A stretch of DNA of 64,000 nt from Trinickia terrae (GTDB taxonomy: Bacteria; Pseudomonadota; Gammaproteobacteria; Burkholderiales; Burkholderiaceae): NCBI RefSeq assembly GCF_005144415.1, contig NZ_SWJE01000019.1, positions 1 through 64,000 of the forward strand. The letters run 5' to 3'. This document shows, one piece after another, positions 1 to 7,610 of this stretch. A model generated the notes under the pieces. That model saw only the letters and a list, made by a program, of their open reading frames with translations, was not told the DNA's origin and made no database searches. Position 1 is the stretch's first letter. The number at the start of each line of letters is the position of its first letter. The translations under genes were made by a program, and so were the position numbers.

Positions 1-118
1 GGAAGGCAAGCTCAACATCGACGACCTCATCACGCACACGCTGCCGCTCGAGAAGATCAACGACGGCTTCGAGCTGATGAAGAAGGGCGAATCGATTCGC
101 TCGGTCGTGCTGTATTGA
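1..118 (+). CDS. S-(hydroxymethyl)glutathione dehydrogenase, C-terminal end (partial)
   Basis: Only the last 38 codons are inside the window, read in the frame that starts at base 2 and ends with TGA at 116-118. They end in GESIRSVVLY, preceded by LEKINDGFELMKK, which is the usual tail of class III zinc alcohol dehydrogenases (FrmA/AdhC). These oxidise S-hydroxymethylglutathione, the spontaneous formaldehyde-glutathione adduct. The next gene starts 14 bp later and encodes the enzyme of the following step, so the two very probably form one formaldehyde detoxification operon. The catalytic and zinc-binding parts lie outside the window, so the assignment rests on the tail and the neighbour. Confidence 0.8.
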   Translation, partial: EGKLNIDDLITHTLPLEKINDGFELMKKGESIRSVVLY

Positions 119-132
119 GCGGGAGGCGGGCC

Positions 133-987
133 ATGCTCGACATCGTCGAAGAGCACGCGTGCCACGGCGGCGTGCAGCGCATCTACCGGCACGACTCGCG
201 CGCGATCGGCTTGCCGATGCGGTTCTCCGCGTATCTGCCGCCGCAGGCCGCACACACTCGCGTACCCGCGCTGTTCTATCTCGCAGGACTCACTTGCACC
301 GAGGAGACGTTCGCGATCAAGGCGGGCGCGCAGCGCTTCGCGGCGCAGCACGGGATCGCGCTGATCTCACCCGATACGAGCCCGCGCGGCGCGGGCGTGG
401 AGGGCGAGAGCGCGTCATGGGACTTCGGCGCCGGAGCCGGGTTCTATGTCGATGCGACCGAGGCGCCGTGGTCGAAGCACTACCGGATGGGCTCGTACGT
501 CGTCGACGAGCTGCGCGAGACGGTGTTGGCCGAGCTGCCGGTCGAGGGCGGCAAGCTCGGCGTCTTCGGGCATTCGATGGGTGGGCACGGCGCGTTGACG
601 CTGGCGCTGCGCAATCCGGGGATCTACCGCAGCGTGTCGGCGTTTGCGCCGATTGCGGCGCCGATGCGGTGTCCGTGGGGCGAGAAGGCGTTCTCTGGCT
701 ACCTGGGAGCGGATCGCGAAACGTGGAAGCAGTACGACGCGAGCGAGTTGGTGGCGCGCGCGGGCGGCGCGAAGTTCGCCGAAGGCATTCTCATCGACCA
801 AGGCTTGAGCGACCAGTTCCTGCCGACCCAACTGAACCCGGATGTCTTCGAAGCCGCATGCCGCGCGGCGGGCCAGCCGCTCACGCTGCGCCGTCACGCG
901 GGGTACGACCACGGGTACTACTTCATCCAGAGCTTTATCGAAGACCACATCCGGCATCACGCCCGGATACTCGGCTGCACCGACTGA
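133..987 (+). CDS. fghA: S-formylglutathione hydrolase
   Basis: A 284-residue alpha/beta hydrolase of the esterase D family. It hydrolyses S-formylglutathione to formate and glutathione, the second step of glutathione-dependent formaldehyde oxidation in the cytosol. The nucleophile elbow GHSMGG places Ser148 as the catalytic serine. The C-terminal YDHGYYFI stretch carries the usual catalytic histidine, and the FYLAGLTCTEETF segment near residue 50 is a family hallmark. The length matches the family (about 280). I chose the ATG at 133, preceded by GGGAGGCGG, over an in-frame TTG at 115 that would overlap the dehydrogenase stop. It follows the dehydrogenase by 14 bp, so co-transcription is likely. 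Confidence 0.93.
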   Translation: MLDIVEEHACHGGVQRIYRHDSRAIGLPMRFSAYLPPQAAHTRVPALFYLAGLTCTEETFAIKAGAQRFAAQHGIALISPDTSPRGAGVEGESASWDFGAGAGFYVDATEAPWSKHYRMGSYVVDELRETVLAELPVEGGKLGVFGHSMGGHGALTLALRNPGIYRSVSAFAPIAAPMRCPWGEKAFSGYLGADRETWKQYDASELVARAGGAKFAEGILIDQGLSDQFLPTQLNPDVFEAACRAAGQPLTLRRHAGYDHGYYFIQSFIEDHIRHHARILGCTD

Positions 988-1020
988 CCCCAGCAAGCAT
1001 CGGCTGTGGAATTCGTGCGC

Positions 1021-2004
1021 TCAATCGCGGCCGTGACCTGCCCCAAAGCGCTCGCGGTAGGTTAACGGCGTAATGCCGAGCGCTTGCCGGAAAGCCTTTC
1101 TCATCGCTTCATAGGTCTTGAAGCCGCTTTCGGCAGCGACGGTTTTCGCGGGCAGATCGCCTTCCTCCAGCATCCGGCGCGCGGCTTCAACACGCGCGCG
1201 AGTCAGAAAATTGGACGGCGTCGTGCCGGTTTCCCGCTTGAAAGAACGGTTGAAGCTGCGCACGCTCATCGAGAGACGTTCCGCCATGTCCGACGCGCAA
1301 AGGTCGTTTTGAATGTTCGCGAGGATCCAGTCCTGCACATCCCTGATGCCGGGATCGTGGGTTGCCTGGCTGACGAGATGGGAGCTGAATTGGGACTGTC
1401 CGCCAGGACGCTTCAGATAGACGACAAGGTCTCTCGCCACGTCGAGCGCAACGTCCTGGCCGAAATCCTCTTCGACGAGAGCGAGCGCAAGATCGATTCC
1501 GGCGGTGACGCCGGCTGACGTCCAAATGCTGCCTTCGCGAATGAAGATGCAATCGGCGTCGACGCGCACGCCGGGATATTTCTCTTTGAGTGCGTCCGCC
1601 ACGGCCCAATGCGTCGTTGCGCGCTTTCCGTCGAGAAGCCCTGCGGCAGCAAGAAAGAACGCGCCGGAGCAGAGCGCGGCGGTGCGCGCCATCCGGCCCG
1701 CCGTGGACTCGACCCATTGCACGATTTCGGGTGCGTCGCCGATCGCCTGCTCGATCTGCCAGGCGCCGACAATGATTGCGGTATGAGGCAACGAGAGCGT
1801 ATTGAGGCTTTTTTCCGCCTTTAGCGAAACGCCCGTGTCGGAGAGGATTTCCCCGCGACGGGGCGCGGCGAGCTTGACGTCATAGCGGCCCGCGAGGCCG
1901 CGGCGCTTCAGATGGATGTTCGCGTAGGTGAAGACGCTCAGGGAACCGACTGCCTCGAGCGCCTTGAAGCCCTTGTAGATGATGATGTCGACTGTCACGA
2001 CCAT
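1021..2004 (-). CDS. GlxA-family AraC-type transcriptional regulator
   Basis: A 327-residue regulator with an N-terminal DJ-1/PfpI (GATase1-like) sensor domain (about residues 1-180) and a C-terminal AraC-type double helix-turn-helix domain (about 215-320). The sensor shows TAALCSGAFFLAAAGLLDGK, the nucleophile-elbow region of this fold, and the DNA-binding part shows MAERLSMSVRSFNRSFKRE. I chose the ATG at 2002-2004 because GAAGGA precedes it; the open frame continues upstream only as antisense of the next gene. It is divergent from the cysteine desulfurase, so the shared 225-bp gap is the probable operator region and the desulfurase the probable target (inference). It is one of three GlxA-type regulators in this window. 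The ligand is unknown. Confidence 0.87.
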   Translation of the reverse strand: MVVTVDIIIYKGFKALEAVGSLSVFTYANIHLKRRGLAGRYDVKLAAPRRGEILSDTGVSLKAEKSLNTLSLPHTAIIVGAWQIEQAIGDAPEIVQWVESTAGRMARTAALCSGAFFLAAAGLLDGKRATTHWAVADALKEKYPGVRVDADCIFIREGSIWTSAGVTAGIDLALALVEEDFGQDVALDVARDLVVYLKRPGGQSQFSSHLVSQATHDPGIRDVQDWILANIQNDLCASDMAERLSMSVRSFNRSFKRETGTTPSNFLTRARVEAARRMLEEGDLPAKTVAAESGFKTYEAMRKAFRQALGITPLTYRERFGAGHGRD

Positions 2005-2229
2005 GCTTCGATCCTTCGTGCTTGCCTGGCAAATCGACACGGAGCGGCGGGAAGCCGTGGCGCGGCCTTGTCTTGCTGGCAAAGAGCAGCGCGTAGAAAA
2101 ATATTCCGTGCTTTGCGGTAAGCCGAAAAATATATACCAATTGTCCAGCCAACTCCCTTTTATTTTGGAAGCATTTTTTAGGGGACATTGCGTACGATCG
2201 CTTCCTTCCTGGAGGACGGAACGAAGACG
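2005..2229. promoter_or_regulatory. Divergent promoter region between GlxA-type regulator and cysteine desulfurase
   Basis: A 225-bp gap clearly richer in A+T than its flanks between about 2095 and 2180, where a run around AAATATATACC and several T tracts occur. It must hold both divergent promoters. I could not identify a clear inverted repeat or a convincing -35/-10 pair, so only its regulatory role by position is claimed. Confidence 0.4.
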
Positions 2230-3393
2230 ATGAGCGAAATGGACAATTTGCGTTACTTTGACTACGCCGCGACGACGCCGGCGGACCCGAAAGTCATCGA
2301 GTCGATGGTTGGGTGCCTGGGTAAGGAAGGCGTCTTTGGCAATCCGGCGTCCAGTTCCCATGCCGCCGGTCAGCAGGCGCGCCAATTGGTCGAGCAGGCG
2401 CGCAAGCAGGTCGCGGCGCTCGTCTGCGCCGGCGCTGACGAGATCATCTGGACTTCCGGAGCCACCGAGTCGAACAACCTCGCGCTGAAAGGCTATGCCG
2501 ATACCGCATCGGCCCGGCGGCACCTGATCACGAGCCGGCTGGAGCACAAAGCCGTCCTCGACACGATGGCGAGCCTCGAGACGCGCGGGATGCCGGTCAG
2601 CTATCTGGACCCGTCCTCGAATGGCGAGATCACCGCCGACGCGGCCGCCGCCGCATTGCGGGCGGATACCGGCCTGGTCTCGCTGATGCTCGTCAACAAC
2701 GAACTCGGAACGCTCACCGACATGGCTGCGATTTCGAAAGTCGTCCATGCTGCCGGCGCGCTGTTGCATGTCGATGCGGCGCAAGCGCTCGGCAAGACGC
2801 CGATCGACGTCAAAGCGCTCGGCATCGACATGATGTCGATGTCGGCGCACAAGGTGTATGGGCCGAAGGGGATCGGGGCGCTGTACGTCAGCCGCGAAGC
2901 GGCGCAGCGCATTGCACCGCAGATGCATGGGGGCGGGCACGAGCGGGGCCTTCGTTCGGGTACGCTCCCCACGCATCAGATCGTCGCGATGGGGACGGCT
3001 TGCGCATTGGCCGCGGCGCAGATGAACTCGGACAACGAGCGAATCGCGCGACTGAGCGAGCGGCTGCTCGAAGGCGTGCTTTGCCTTGAAGGCGTGACGC
3101 AGAATGCCCGTGCTGCTTGCCGGATTCCCCATACATCGAGCCTGACCATCGATTTGCCGGGCTTTTTCACGTTCATGCTGACCGGTGATCTGGCGGTCTC
3201 GTCGACTTCGGCCTGCAATTCCGCGGCCGGGACGTCCTCGCATGTGCTGAGCGCGATCGGACTCGACGAGGACGCCGCCAGCCGAACGGTGCGCTTTAGC
3301 CTGGGGCGTTATACGACGCAAGAAGACGTCGATTTCGCGATTGCCTGCTTTCGACGCGTAGTGGAGCAGTGCCGGCCTCGCGTCACGGCCTGA
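2230..3393 (+). CDS. Cysteine desulfurase (class V aminotransferase fold, NifS/IscS-like)
   Basis: A 387-residue PLP enzyme expected to release sulfur from L-cysteine as a protein persulfide, giving alanine. The PLP-binding lysine is Lys208 in SAHKVYGPKGIGALY. The catalytic cysteine is Cys329 in the loop SSTSACNSAAGTSSHVL. Both match the spacing of IscS-type (group I) desulfurases. It is slightly shorter than IscS (about 404), with the shortfall at the C-terminus where IscS contacts IscU. No iscU, iscA, hscA or thiI-like gene is nearby, so a housekeeping Fe-S role is unlikely; a specialised sulfur-transfer or cysteine-catabolic role is more plausible (inference). Start: ATG at 2230; a TTG at 2188 is possible but its ribosome site is poorly spaced. 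It is divergent from a GlxA-type regulator. Confidence 0.85.
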   Translation: MSEMDNLRYFDYAATTPADPKVIESMVGCLGKEGVFGNPASSSHAAGQQARQLVEQARKQVAALVCAGADEIIWTSGATESNNLALKGYADTASARRHLITSRLEHKAVLDTMASLETRGMPVSYLDPSSNGEITADAAAAALRADTGLVSLMLVNNELGTLTDMAAISKVVHAAGALLHVDAAQALGKTPIDVKALGIDMMSMSAHKVYGPKGIGALYVSREAAQRIAPQMHGGGHERGLRSGTLPTHQIVAMGTACALAAAQMNSDNERIARLSERLLEGVLCLEGVTQNARAACRIPHTSSLTIDLPGFFTFMLTGDLAVSSTSACNSAAGTSSHVLSAIGLDEDAASRTVRFSLGRYTTQEDVDFAIACFRRVVEQCRPRVTA

Positions 3394-3603
3394 CCCGGCC
3401 GCCGATGTTCATTTCGCTTTTTCTTGGCGTTTTGGTCGGCGGCATGCCCGGCCTGACCGGCGCCGGGCTTCGCGCCGTTTGTCCGGGCGGCACGTACAGA
3501 TGGGTTTTGCCGCGATCCTGGTTTGTGTTGCGCTCGGGCTGATGGCGAAAGCGGCGCTCGGCGCCTGATACGCGGCAAGCGCGTGGCGGCGCAAAGGGCG
3601 GTG

Positions 3604-3617
3604 ATAACATTTGTTGT
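3604..3617. promoter_or_regulatory. Candidate RpiR operator, copy 1
   Basis: ATAACATTTGTTGT, an imperfect inverted repeat (arms ATAACA/TGTTGT around TT), lies 24 bp before the RpiR-type regulator gene. It matches 13 of 14 positions of a perfect version before the aminotransferase gene (4563-4576). Sharing between the regulator and the adjacent catabolic gene suggests autoregulation plus target control. Function is inferred from position and symmetry. Confidence 0.65.
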
Positions 3618-3641
3618 CAACACTCTCAGCCGACGCATGAC

Positions 3642-4502
3642 ATGCCCGACAGCTTCGATCAGCTCGCCGCCCTCATTCGCGCGCAGTTCTCCGACATGAG
3701 CCCGCAGTTTCAGGCGGGCGCCGCTTTCCTGCTGGATCATCCCGACGAAATCGCCGTTTCCTCGATGCGCAAGATCGCCGAGCGTGCGCAGGTGCAGCCG
3801 GCGGCGCTCGTGCGCTTGTCGCAGCAACTCGGCTTTCCTGGCTGGAACGAGCTGCGCGAGCTGTTCGTCGCGCGCGTGCGCGCGCGGCCCGAACCTCTGA
3901 CCGAGCGCGCGCGTTCACTCGTCAAATCGCCGGCCAAGGAGGCGCTGACGCGCGATTTGCTCGTCGCCCAGCAACACAATCTCGAAGCGACCGGCGCGCA
4001 CAATGCGCGCTTGATCGTCGATGCCGCGAAGCTGTTGCGCAAGGCGGCGCACGTGCATGTCGCGGGGTTTCGTTCCTGCTATCCGGTGGCGTTCGGGCTG
4101 GTCTACGGCTACCGGCTGTTTCGTTCGTCGGTGTCGCTGCTGACGGGCGAGGCGGGCACGCTCGAAATGCAGTTGCGCGGCATCGAGAAGAACAGCGCAA
4201 CGGTTGTTGTGAGCTTCGCGCCGTATTCGGTCGAAGCGGCGCGCGTTGCGGCAGCCGCCCAGGAGCGCGGCAGCCGTCTCGTGGCGATTACCGATAGCGC
4301 CGTGGCCCCCGTCGCGCTGAATGCCGACAAGGTGCTGATCTTTTCGCATGAGAGCCCGTCGTTCTTTCCGTCGCTCGTGGCCGCTTCGGCGCTTGCCGAA
4401 GCGCTCGTCGCGCATTTGCTGGCGCTCGAAGGCGACGAAGCCGTCGCCGCGCTCGAGAAGGCGGAAGCCGAGCTGCACGGCAAAGGCGCGTACGTGGCAT
4501 GA
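3642..4502 (+). CDS. MurR/RpiR-family transcriptional regulator
   Basis: A 286-residue regulator with an N-terminal RpiR helix-turn-helix (residues about 1-80; SSMRKIAERAQVQPAALVRL is the recognition region) and a C-terminal SIS domain (about 125-265) of the type that binds phosphosugars or related metabolites. The SIS region contains VHVAGFRSCYPVAFG and VVVSFAPYSVEA, typical of the fold. The ATG at 3642 gives the standard length. The gene sits just upstream of a class III aminotransferase, and both are preceded by the same short palindrome, so this protein probably controls itself and the downstream aminotransferase cluster. Its effector cannot be told from sequence; RpiR members next to aminotransferases need not sense sugars. 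Confidence 0.88.
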   Translation: MPDSFDQLAALIRAQFSDMSPQFQAGAAFLLDHPDEIAVSSMRKIAERAQVQPAALVRLSQQLGFPGWNELRELFVARVRARPEPLTERARSLVKSPAKEALTRDLLVAQQHNLEATGAHNARLIVDAAKLLRKAAHVHVAGFRSCYPVAFGLVYGYRLFRSSVSLLTGEAGTLEMQLRGIEKNSATVVVSFAPYSVEAARVAAAAQERGSRLVAITDSAVAPVALNADKVLIFSHESPSFFPSLVAASALAEALVAHLLALEGDEAVAALEKAEAELHGKGAYVA

Positions 4503-4562
4503 GGCCAGGACGGCGGTGCGGCCCCGGGGATTCGTGATTTGTTGTGGTTTGCGGTTATTGCG

Positions 4563-4576
4563 ACAACATTTGTTGT
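4563..4576. promoter_or_regulatory. Candidate RpiR operator, copy 2 (perfect palindrome)
   Basis: ACAACATTTGTTGT is a perfect inverted repeat (arms ACAACA/TGTTGT, spacer TT) ending 42 bp before the aminotransferase start. It is followed at once by an A+T-rich TTATATACTT stretch that could be the -10 region, so a bound regulator would block the promoter. The near-identical site at 3604-3617 supports a shared operator for the RpiR protein. Confidence 0.68.
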
Positions 4577-4618
4577 TATATACTTCGCATACTGCTTCAC
4601 TACAGCAAAGGAATCAGC

Positions 4619-5956
4619 ATGACCACCGTCTTCCACCGCGCTCCCAAGCGGACGCTGCCGGTTGCCGTTGCAGGCGACGGCATCGAAATCATCGACTCCA
4701 CCGGCAAACGCTACATCGACGCTTCGGGCGGCGCCGCGGTGTCGTGCCTCGGGCACAGCAACCAGCGCGTGATCGACGCGATCAAGCGGCAAGCGCAGCA
4801 GCTTGCGTACGCACATACGTCGTTCTTCACGACGCAGCCGGCCGAGGATCTGGCCGACTGGCTCATCGATCGCGCGCCGCGGGGGCTCGATCACGTGTAC
4901 TTCGTCTCGGGCGGGTCGGAGGCTGTCGAGGCCGCGCTCAAGCTCGCGCGCCAGTACTTCGTCGAGAAAGGGGAGCCCGAGCGGCGCCACTTCATCGCGC
5001 GCCGGCAGAGCTATCACGGCAATACGCTCGGCGCGCTCGCGATCGGCGGCAATGCATGGCGGCGCGAGCCGTTCCTGCCGATCCTGATCGAAGCGCATCA
5101 CGTGAGCCCTTGCTACGCGTATCGCGAGCAGCTCGAGGGCGAATCCGACGACGCGTACACGCAGCGTCTCGCCGACGAGCTCGAAAGCAAGATCCTCGAG
5201 CTCGGGCCGCAGACGGTGGCGGCGTTCGTCGCGGAGACGGTGGTCGGCGCGACGGCGGGCGCGGTGCCGCCGGTGCGCGACTACTTCCGCAAGATCCGCG
5301 CCGTCTGCGACAAATACGGCGTGCTGCTGATCCTCGATGAAATCATGTCGGGCATGGGCCGCACGGGCTATCTGTACGCCTGCGAGGAAGACGGCGTGGC
5401 GCCCGACCTGCTGACGATCGCCAAGGGCCTCGGCGCAGGCTATCAGCCGATCGGCGCGACGCTGGTGAGCGACAAGATATACGGCGCGATCGTCAACGGC
5501 TCGGGGTTCTTCCAGCACGGCCATACGTATATCGGCCACGCCACGGCCTGTGCGGCGGCGCTCGAAGTGCAGCATGTGATCGCCGAAGAGAACCTGCTGG
5601 GCAACGTCAAGGCGCGCGGCGAGCAACTTCGTTCGTTGCTGCGGGAGCATTACGCACGGCATGAGCACATCGGCGACGTGCGCGGACGCGGGCTCTTCGT
5701 TGGCGTCGAGCTCGTCGAGGACCGTGCGAGCAAGACGCCGTTCGCGAGCTCGCTCGCCTTGAACGCCGCGATCAAGCGCGAAGCGATGCAGCGCGGGCTG
5801 ATGGTGTATCCGATGGGCGGAACGGTCGACGGCGCGACGGGCGACCACGTGCTGCTCGCGCCGCCGTTCATCTGCAATGCGGACGACATCGAGAATATCG
5901 TCAGCCGCCTGACCGATGCGATCGAAGGCGCGCTGCGCGCCGCCGGCGTGCGATAA
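4619..5956 (+). CDS. Class III (omega-type) PLP-dependent aminotransferase
   Basis: A 445-residue fold-type I aminotransferase. The PLP Schiff-base lysine is Lys269 in LTIAKGLGAGYQPIGA, the aspartate contacting the pyridine nitrogen is in LILDEIMSGMGRTG, and the cofactor loop is VSGGSEAVEAALKLARQY. Members move amino groups from omega-amino acids, diamines or amino alcohols to pyruvate or 2-oxoglutarate; the substrate here is unknown. The ATG at 4619 has AAGGA 6-7 bp upstream. It is preceded by a perfect palindrome shared with the upstream RpiR regulator and followed after 29 bp by a carboxymuconolactone-decarboxylase-like gene, then by a PEP mutase/isocitrate lyase-like gene. The grouping suggests a small amine or amino-acid catabolic unit under RpiR control (inference). 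Confidence 0.87.
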   Translation: MTTVFHRAPKRTLPVAVAGDGIEIIDSTGKRYIDASGGAAVSCLGHSNQRVIDAIKRQAQQLAYAHTSFFTTQPAEDLADWLIDRAPRGLDHVYFVSGGSEAVEAALKLARQYFVEKGEPERRHFIARRQSYHGNTLGALAIGGNAWRREPFLPILIEAHHVSPCYAYREQLEGESDDAYTQRLADELESKILELGPQTVAAFVAETVVGATAGAVPPVRDYFRKIRAVCDKYGVLLILDEIMSGMGRTGYLYACEEDGVAPDLLTIAKGLGAGYQPIGATLVSDKIYGAIVNGSGFFQHGHTYIGHATACAAALEVQHVIAEENLLGNVKARGEQLRSLLREHYARHEHIGDVRGRGLFVGVELVEDRASKTPFASSLALNAAIKREAMQRGLMVYPMGGTVDGATGDHVLLAPPFICNADDIENIVSRLTDAIEGALRAAGVR

Positions 5957-5985
5957 ACGTAGGCCACTCGGAACAGGACACCGCC

Positions 5986-6555
5986 ATGACCCAACGCTCA
6001 TCCATTGCGCGCCTTCCCGCATTCGACCGGGCGCATGCCACGCCCGAGCAGGAGGCCGTGCTCGCCGAGATCCTGTCAGGTCCGCGCGGCAACCTGAACG
6101 GTCCGTTCCTCGGCTGGATCCACAGCCCTGAGCTCGCACAGCACGCGCAGCGGCTCGGCGCGTTCTGCCGCTATCAGACGGGCTTGCCGCTGCGCTTGTC
6201 GGAGCTGGCGATTCTCGTGACGGCCTCACGCTGGCAGGCACAGGCCGAGTGGTACATCCACTATCCGATCGCGCTGAAAGCGGGCCTGCCCGAATCGATC
6301 GCCGAAGCGATCCGCACGGGCCAACGCCCCGATTTCGAGGACGCCGACGATGCGCTGATCTTCGATTTCGCCACCGAACTCTATGAGTCGAAGCGGGTGT
6401 CCGATGCCACGTTCCAGAAGACGGCCGGGCGTTTCGGACATCCGGTGACGATCAACCTTGTAGGGCTGCTCGGCTACTACACGCTGGTGGCGATGACGCT
6501 GAACGTGTTCGACATGCGCGCCGACGGGCAAACGGAGCTGCCGTTTCCCGAGTGA
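5986..6555 (+). CDS. Carboxymuconolactone decarboxylase-like (AhpD superfamily) protein
   Basis: A 189-residue, mainly helical protein of the carboxymuconolactone decarboxylase family. The family core is visible as LRLSELAILVTASRWQAQAEWYIHYPIALKAGL (here given for position: about residues 65-97), with the conserved Glu and His of the EWYIH stretch. The Cys-x-x-Cys pair of true AhpD peroxidases is absent, so a peroxidase/disulfide reaction is unlikely; a decarboxylase, hydrolase or lactonase-like role is more plausible. The ATG at 5986 lies 29 bp after the aminotransferase stop, which suggests the same transcript. It is longer than the minimal 4-carboxymuconolactone decarboxylase (about 130 residues), as in the many uncharacterised single-gene members found in proteobacteria. 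Confidence 0.8.
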   Translation: MTQRSSIARLPAFDRAHATPEQEAVLAEILSGPRGNLNGPFLGWIHSPELAQHAQRLGAFCRYQTGLPLRLSELAILVTASRWQAQAEWYIHYPIALKAGLPESIAEAIRTGQRPDFEDADDALIFDFATELYESKRVSDATFQKTAGRFGHPVTINLVGLLGYYTLVAMTLNVFDMRADGQTELPFPE

Positions 6556-6698
6556 GGTCCGTTCGCCTTGCTTCGACATTTCAATGCAGGGTTAAACATC
6601 GTGGCTTAGGCCTGCTCTATCTTTGCAGCAGGGGCGCCGCACGTGGCACGCGGCTGCTATTCTTCGAATCCCAGCGATTCATCAAAGCGGAGCAGGCC

Positions 6699-7556
6699 AT
6701 GAACACTCAGGGCGACAAGGCGCGCGCATTTCGCGCGTATCACGAAGCACCGGGCGCTTTCATCATCCCGAACCCGTGGGACATCGGCACGGCGCGCCTG
6801 CTCGCGCAGGCGGGTTTCAAGGCGCTCGCGACGAGCAGCGCAGGCTACGCGTTCTCGCTCGGCTTGCCCGACGGCGCGGTCGGACGCGAGCAGATGCTCG
6901 TGCATCTCGCCGAGATCGCCGGTGCAACGGACCTGCCGGTCAGCGCCGATCTCGAGAACGGCTTCGGCGATGCGCCCGAGGACTGCGCCGAAACGATCCG
7001 GCGTGCTGCGCAGGCGGGTGTGGTCGGCGGCTCGATCGAAGACGCCACGACGCGCGAGGACGATCCGATCTACGCACACGAAGCGGCGGTCGAGCGCGTG
7101 CGCGCCGCGGCCGAGGCGGCGCGCGCACTGCCGTTTCCGTTCACGCTGACCGCGCGTTGCGAAAACTACCTCTGGGGGCGCCCCGGCCTGAACGATACGA
7201 TCCGCCGCCTGCAGGCCTACCAGGAGGCCGGCGCCGACGTGCTGTACGCGCCGGGCCTCAAGACGCGCGAGGAGATCGCCGCGCTCGTCGGCTCGGTCGA
7301 CCGGCCGGTCAACGTGGTGATGGGCCTGCAAGGCGTGCGACTGAGTCTCGACGAGCTGGCGGAATTGGGCGTGAAGCGGGTGAGCGTGGGCGGATCGCTC
7401 GCGCGCGCGGCGTTCGGCGCGTTCTTGTGCGCGGCGCAAGAGATGAGCGAGCACGGCACGTTCAGCTACGCCGACGAAGCGATTCCCAGCAAGGAGATCA
7501 ATGCGATGTTTGCGCGTGCGGCCGGCGCAGCGTCGCAGGGCCTTTGGCGAAAGTGA
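6699..7556 (+). CDS. Isocitrate lyase/phosphoenolpyruvate mutase family protein
   Basis: A 285-residue TIM-barrel protein of the PEP mutase/isocitrate lyase superfamily (COG2513-like). Family signatures include FIIPNPWDIGTARLL near the start, the metal-site motif VSADLENGFGD, GGSIEDATT and LTARCENYLWG. The lyase lid motif KKCGH is not seen, so a classical isocitrate or methylisocitrate lyase is unlikely; oxaloacetate/2-oxo-acid lyase or a C-P or C-C bond cleaving role is possible. The ATG at 6699 follows 143 bp after the previous stop, so it may share the aminotransferase transcript or have its own promoter. The substrate is unknown. Confidence 0.82.
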   Translation: MNTQGDKARAFRAYHEAPGAFIIPNPWDIGTARLLAQAGFKALATSSAGYAFSLGLPDGAVGREQMLVHLAEIAGATDLPVSADLENGFGDAPEDCAETIRRAAQAGVVGGSIEDATTREDDPIYAHEAAVERVRAAAEAARALPFPFTLTARCENYLWGRPGLNDTIRRLQAYQEAGADVLYAPGLKTREEIAALVGSVDRPVNVVMGLQGVRLSLDELAELGVKRVSVGGSLARAAFGAFLCAAQEMSEHGTFSYADEAIPSKEINAMFARAAGAASQGLWRK

Positions 7557-7610
7557 AAGCGATCGCTTTCGAGCCGCGCACCCTTGCCGTCGTGCAGCCC
7601 GTTCCGGTCA

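Noticed and set aside
115-132. Upstream TTG start for fghA
   Set aside because: Would overlap the dehydrogenase stop and lacks a suitably placed ribosome site; the ATG at 133 follows GGGAGGCGG and gives the family length.
3405-3542. A 45-codon hydrophobic plus-strand frame after the cysteine desulfurase
   Set aside because: Starts with a plausible membrane segment, but it has no good ribosome site, turns polar and Arg-rich after 30 residues and matches nothing I know. A second hydrophobic piece in another frame follows; could be a decayed remnant but evidence is too thin.
4109-6241. A 710-codon minus-strand frame across the aminotransferase region
   Set aside because: It is antisense to the RpiR, aminotransferase and decarboxylase-like genes and has no domain or ribosome site.
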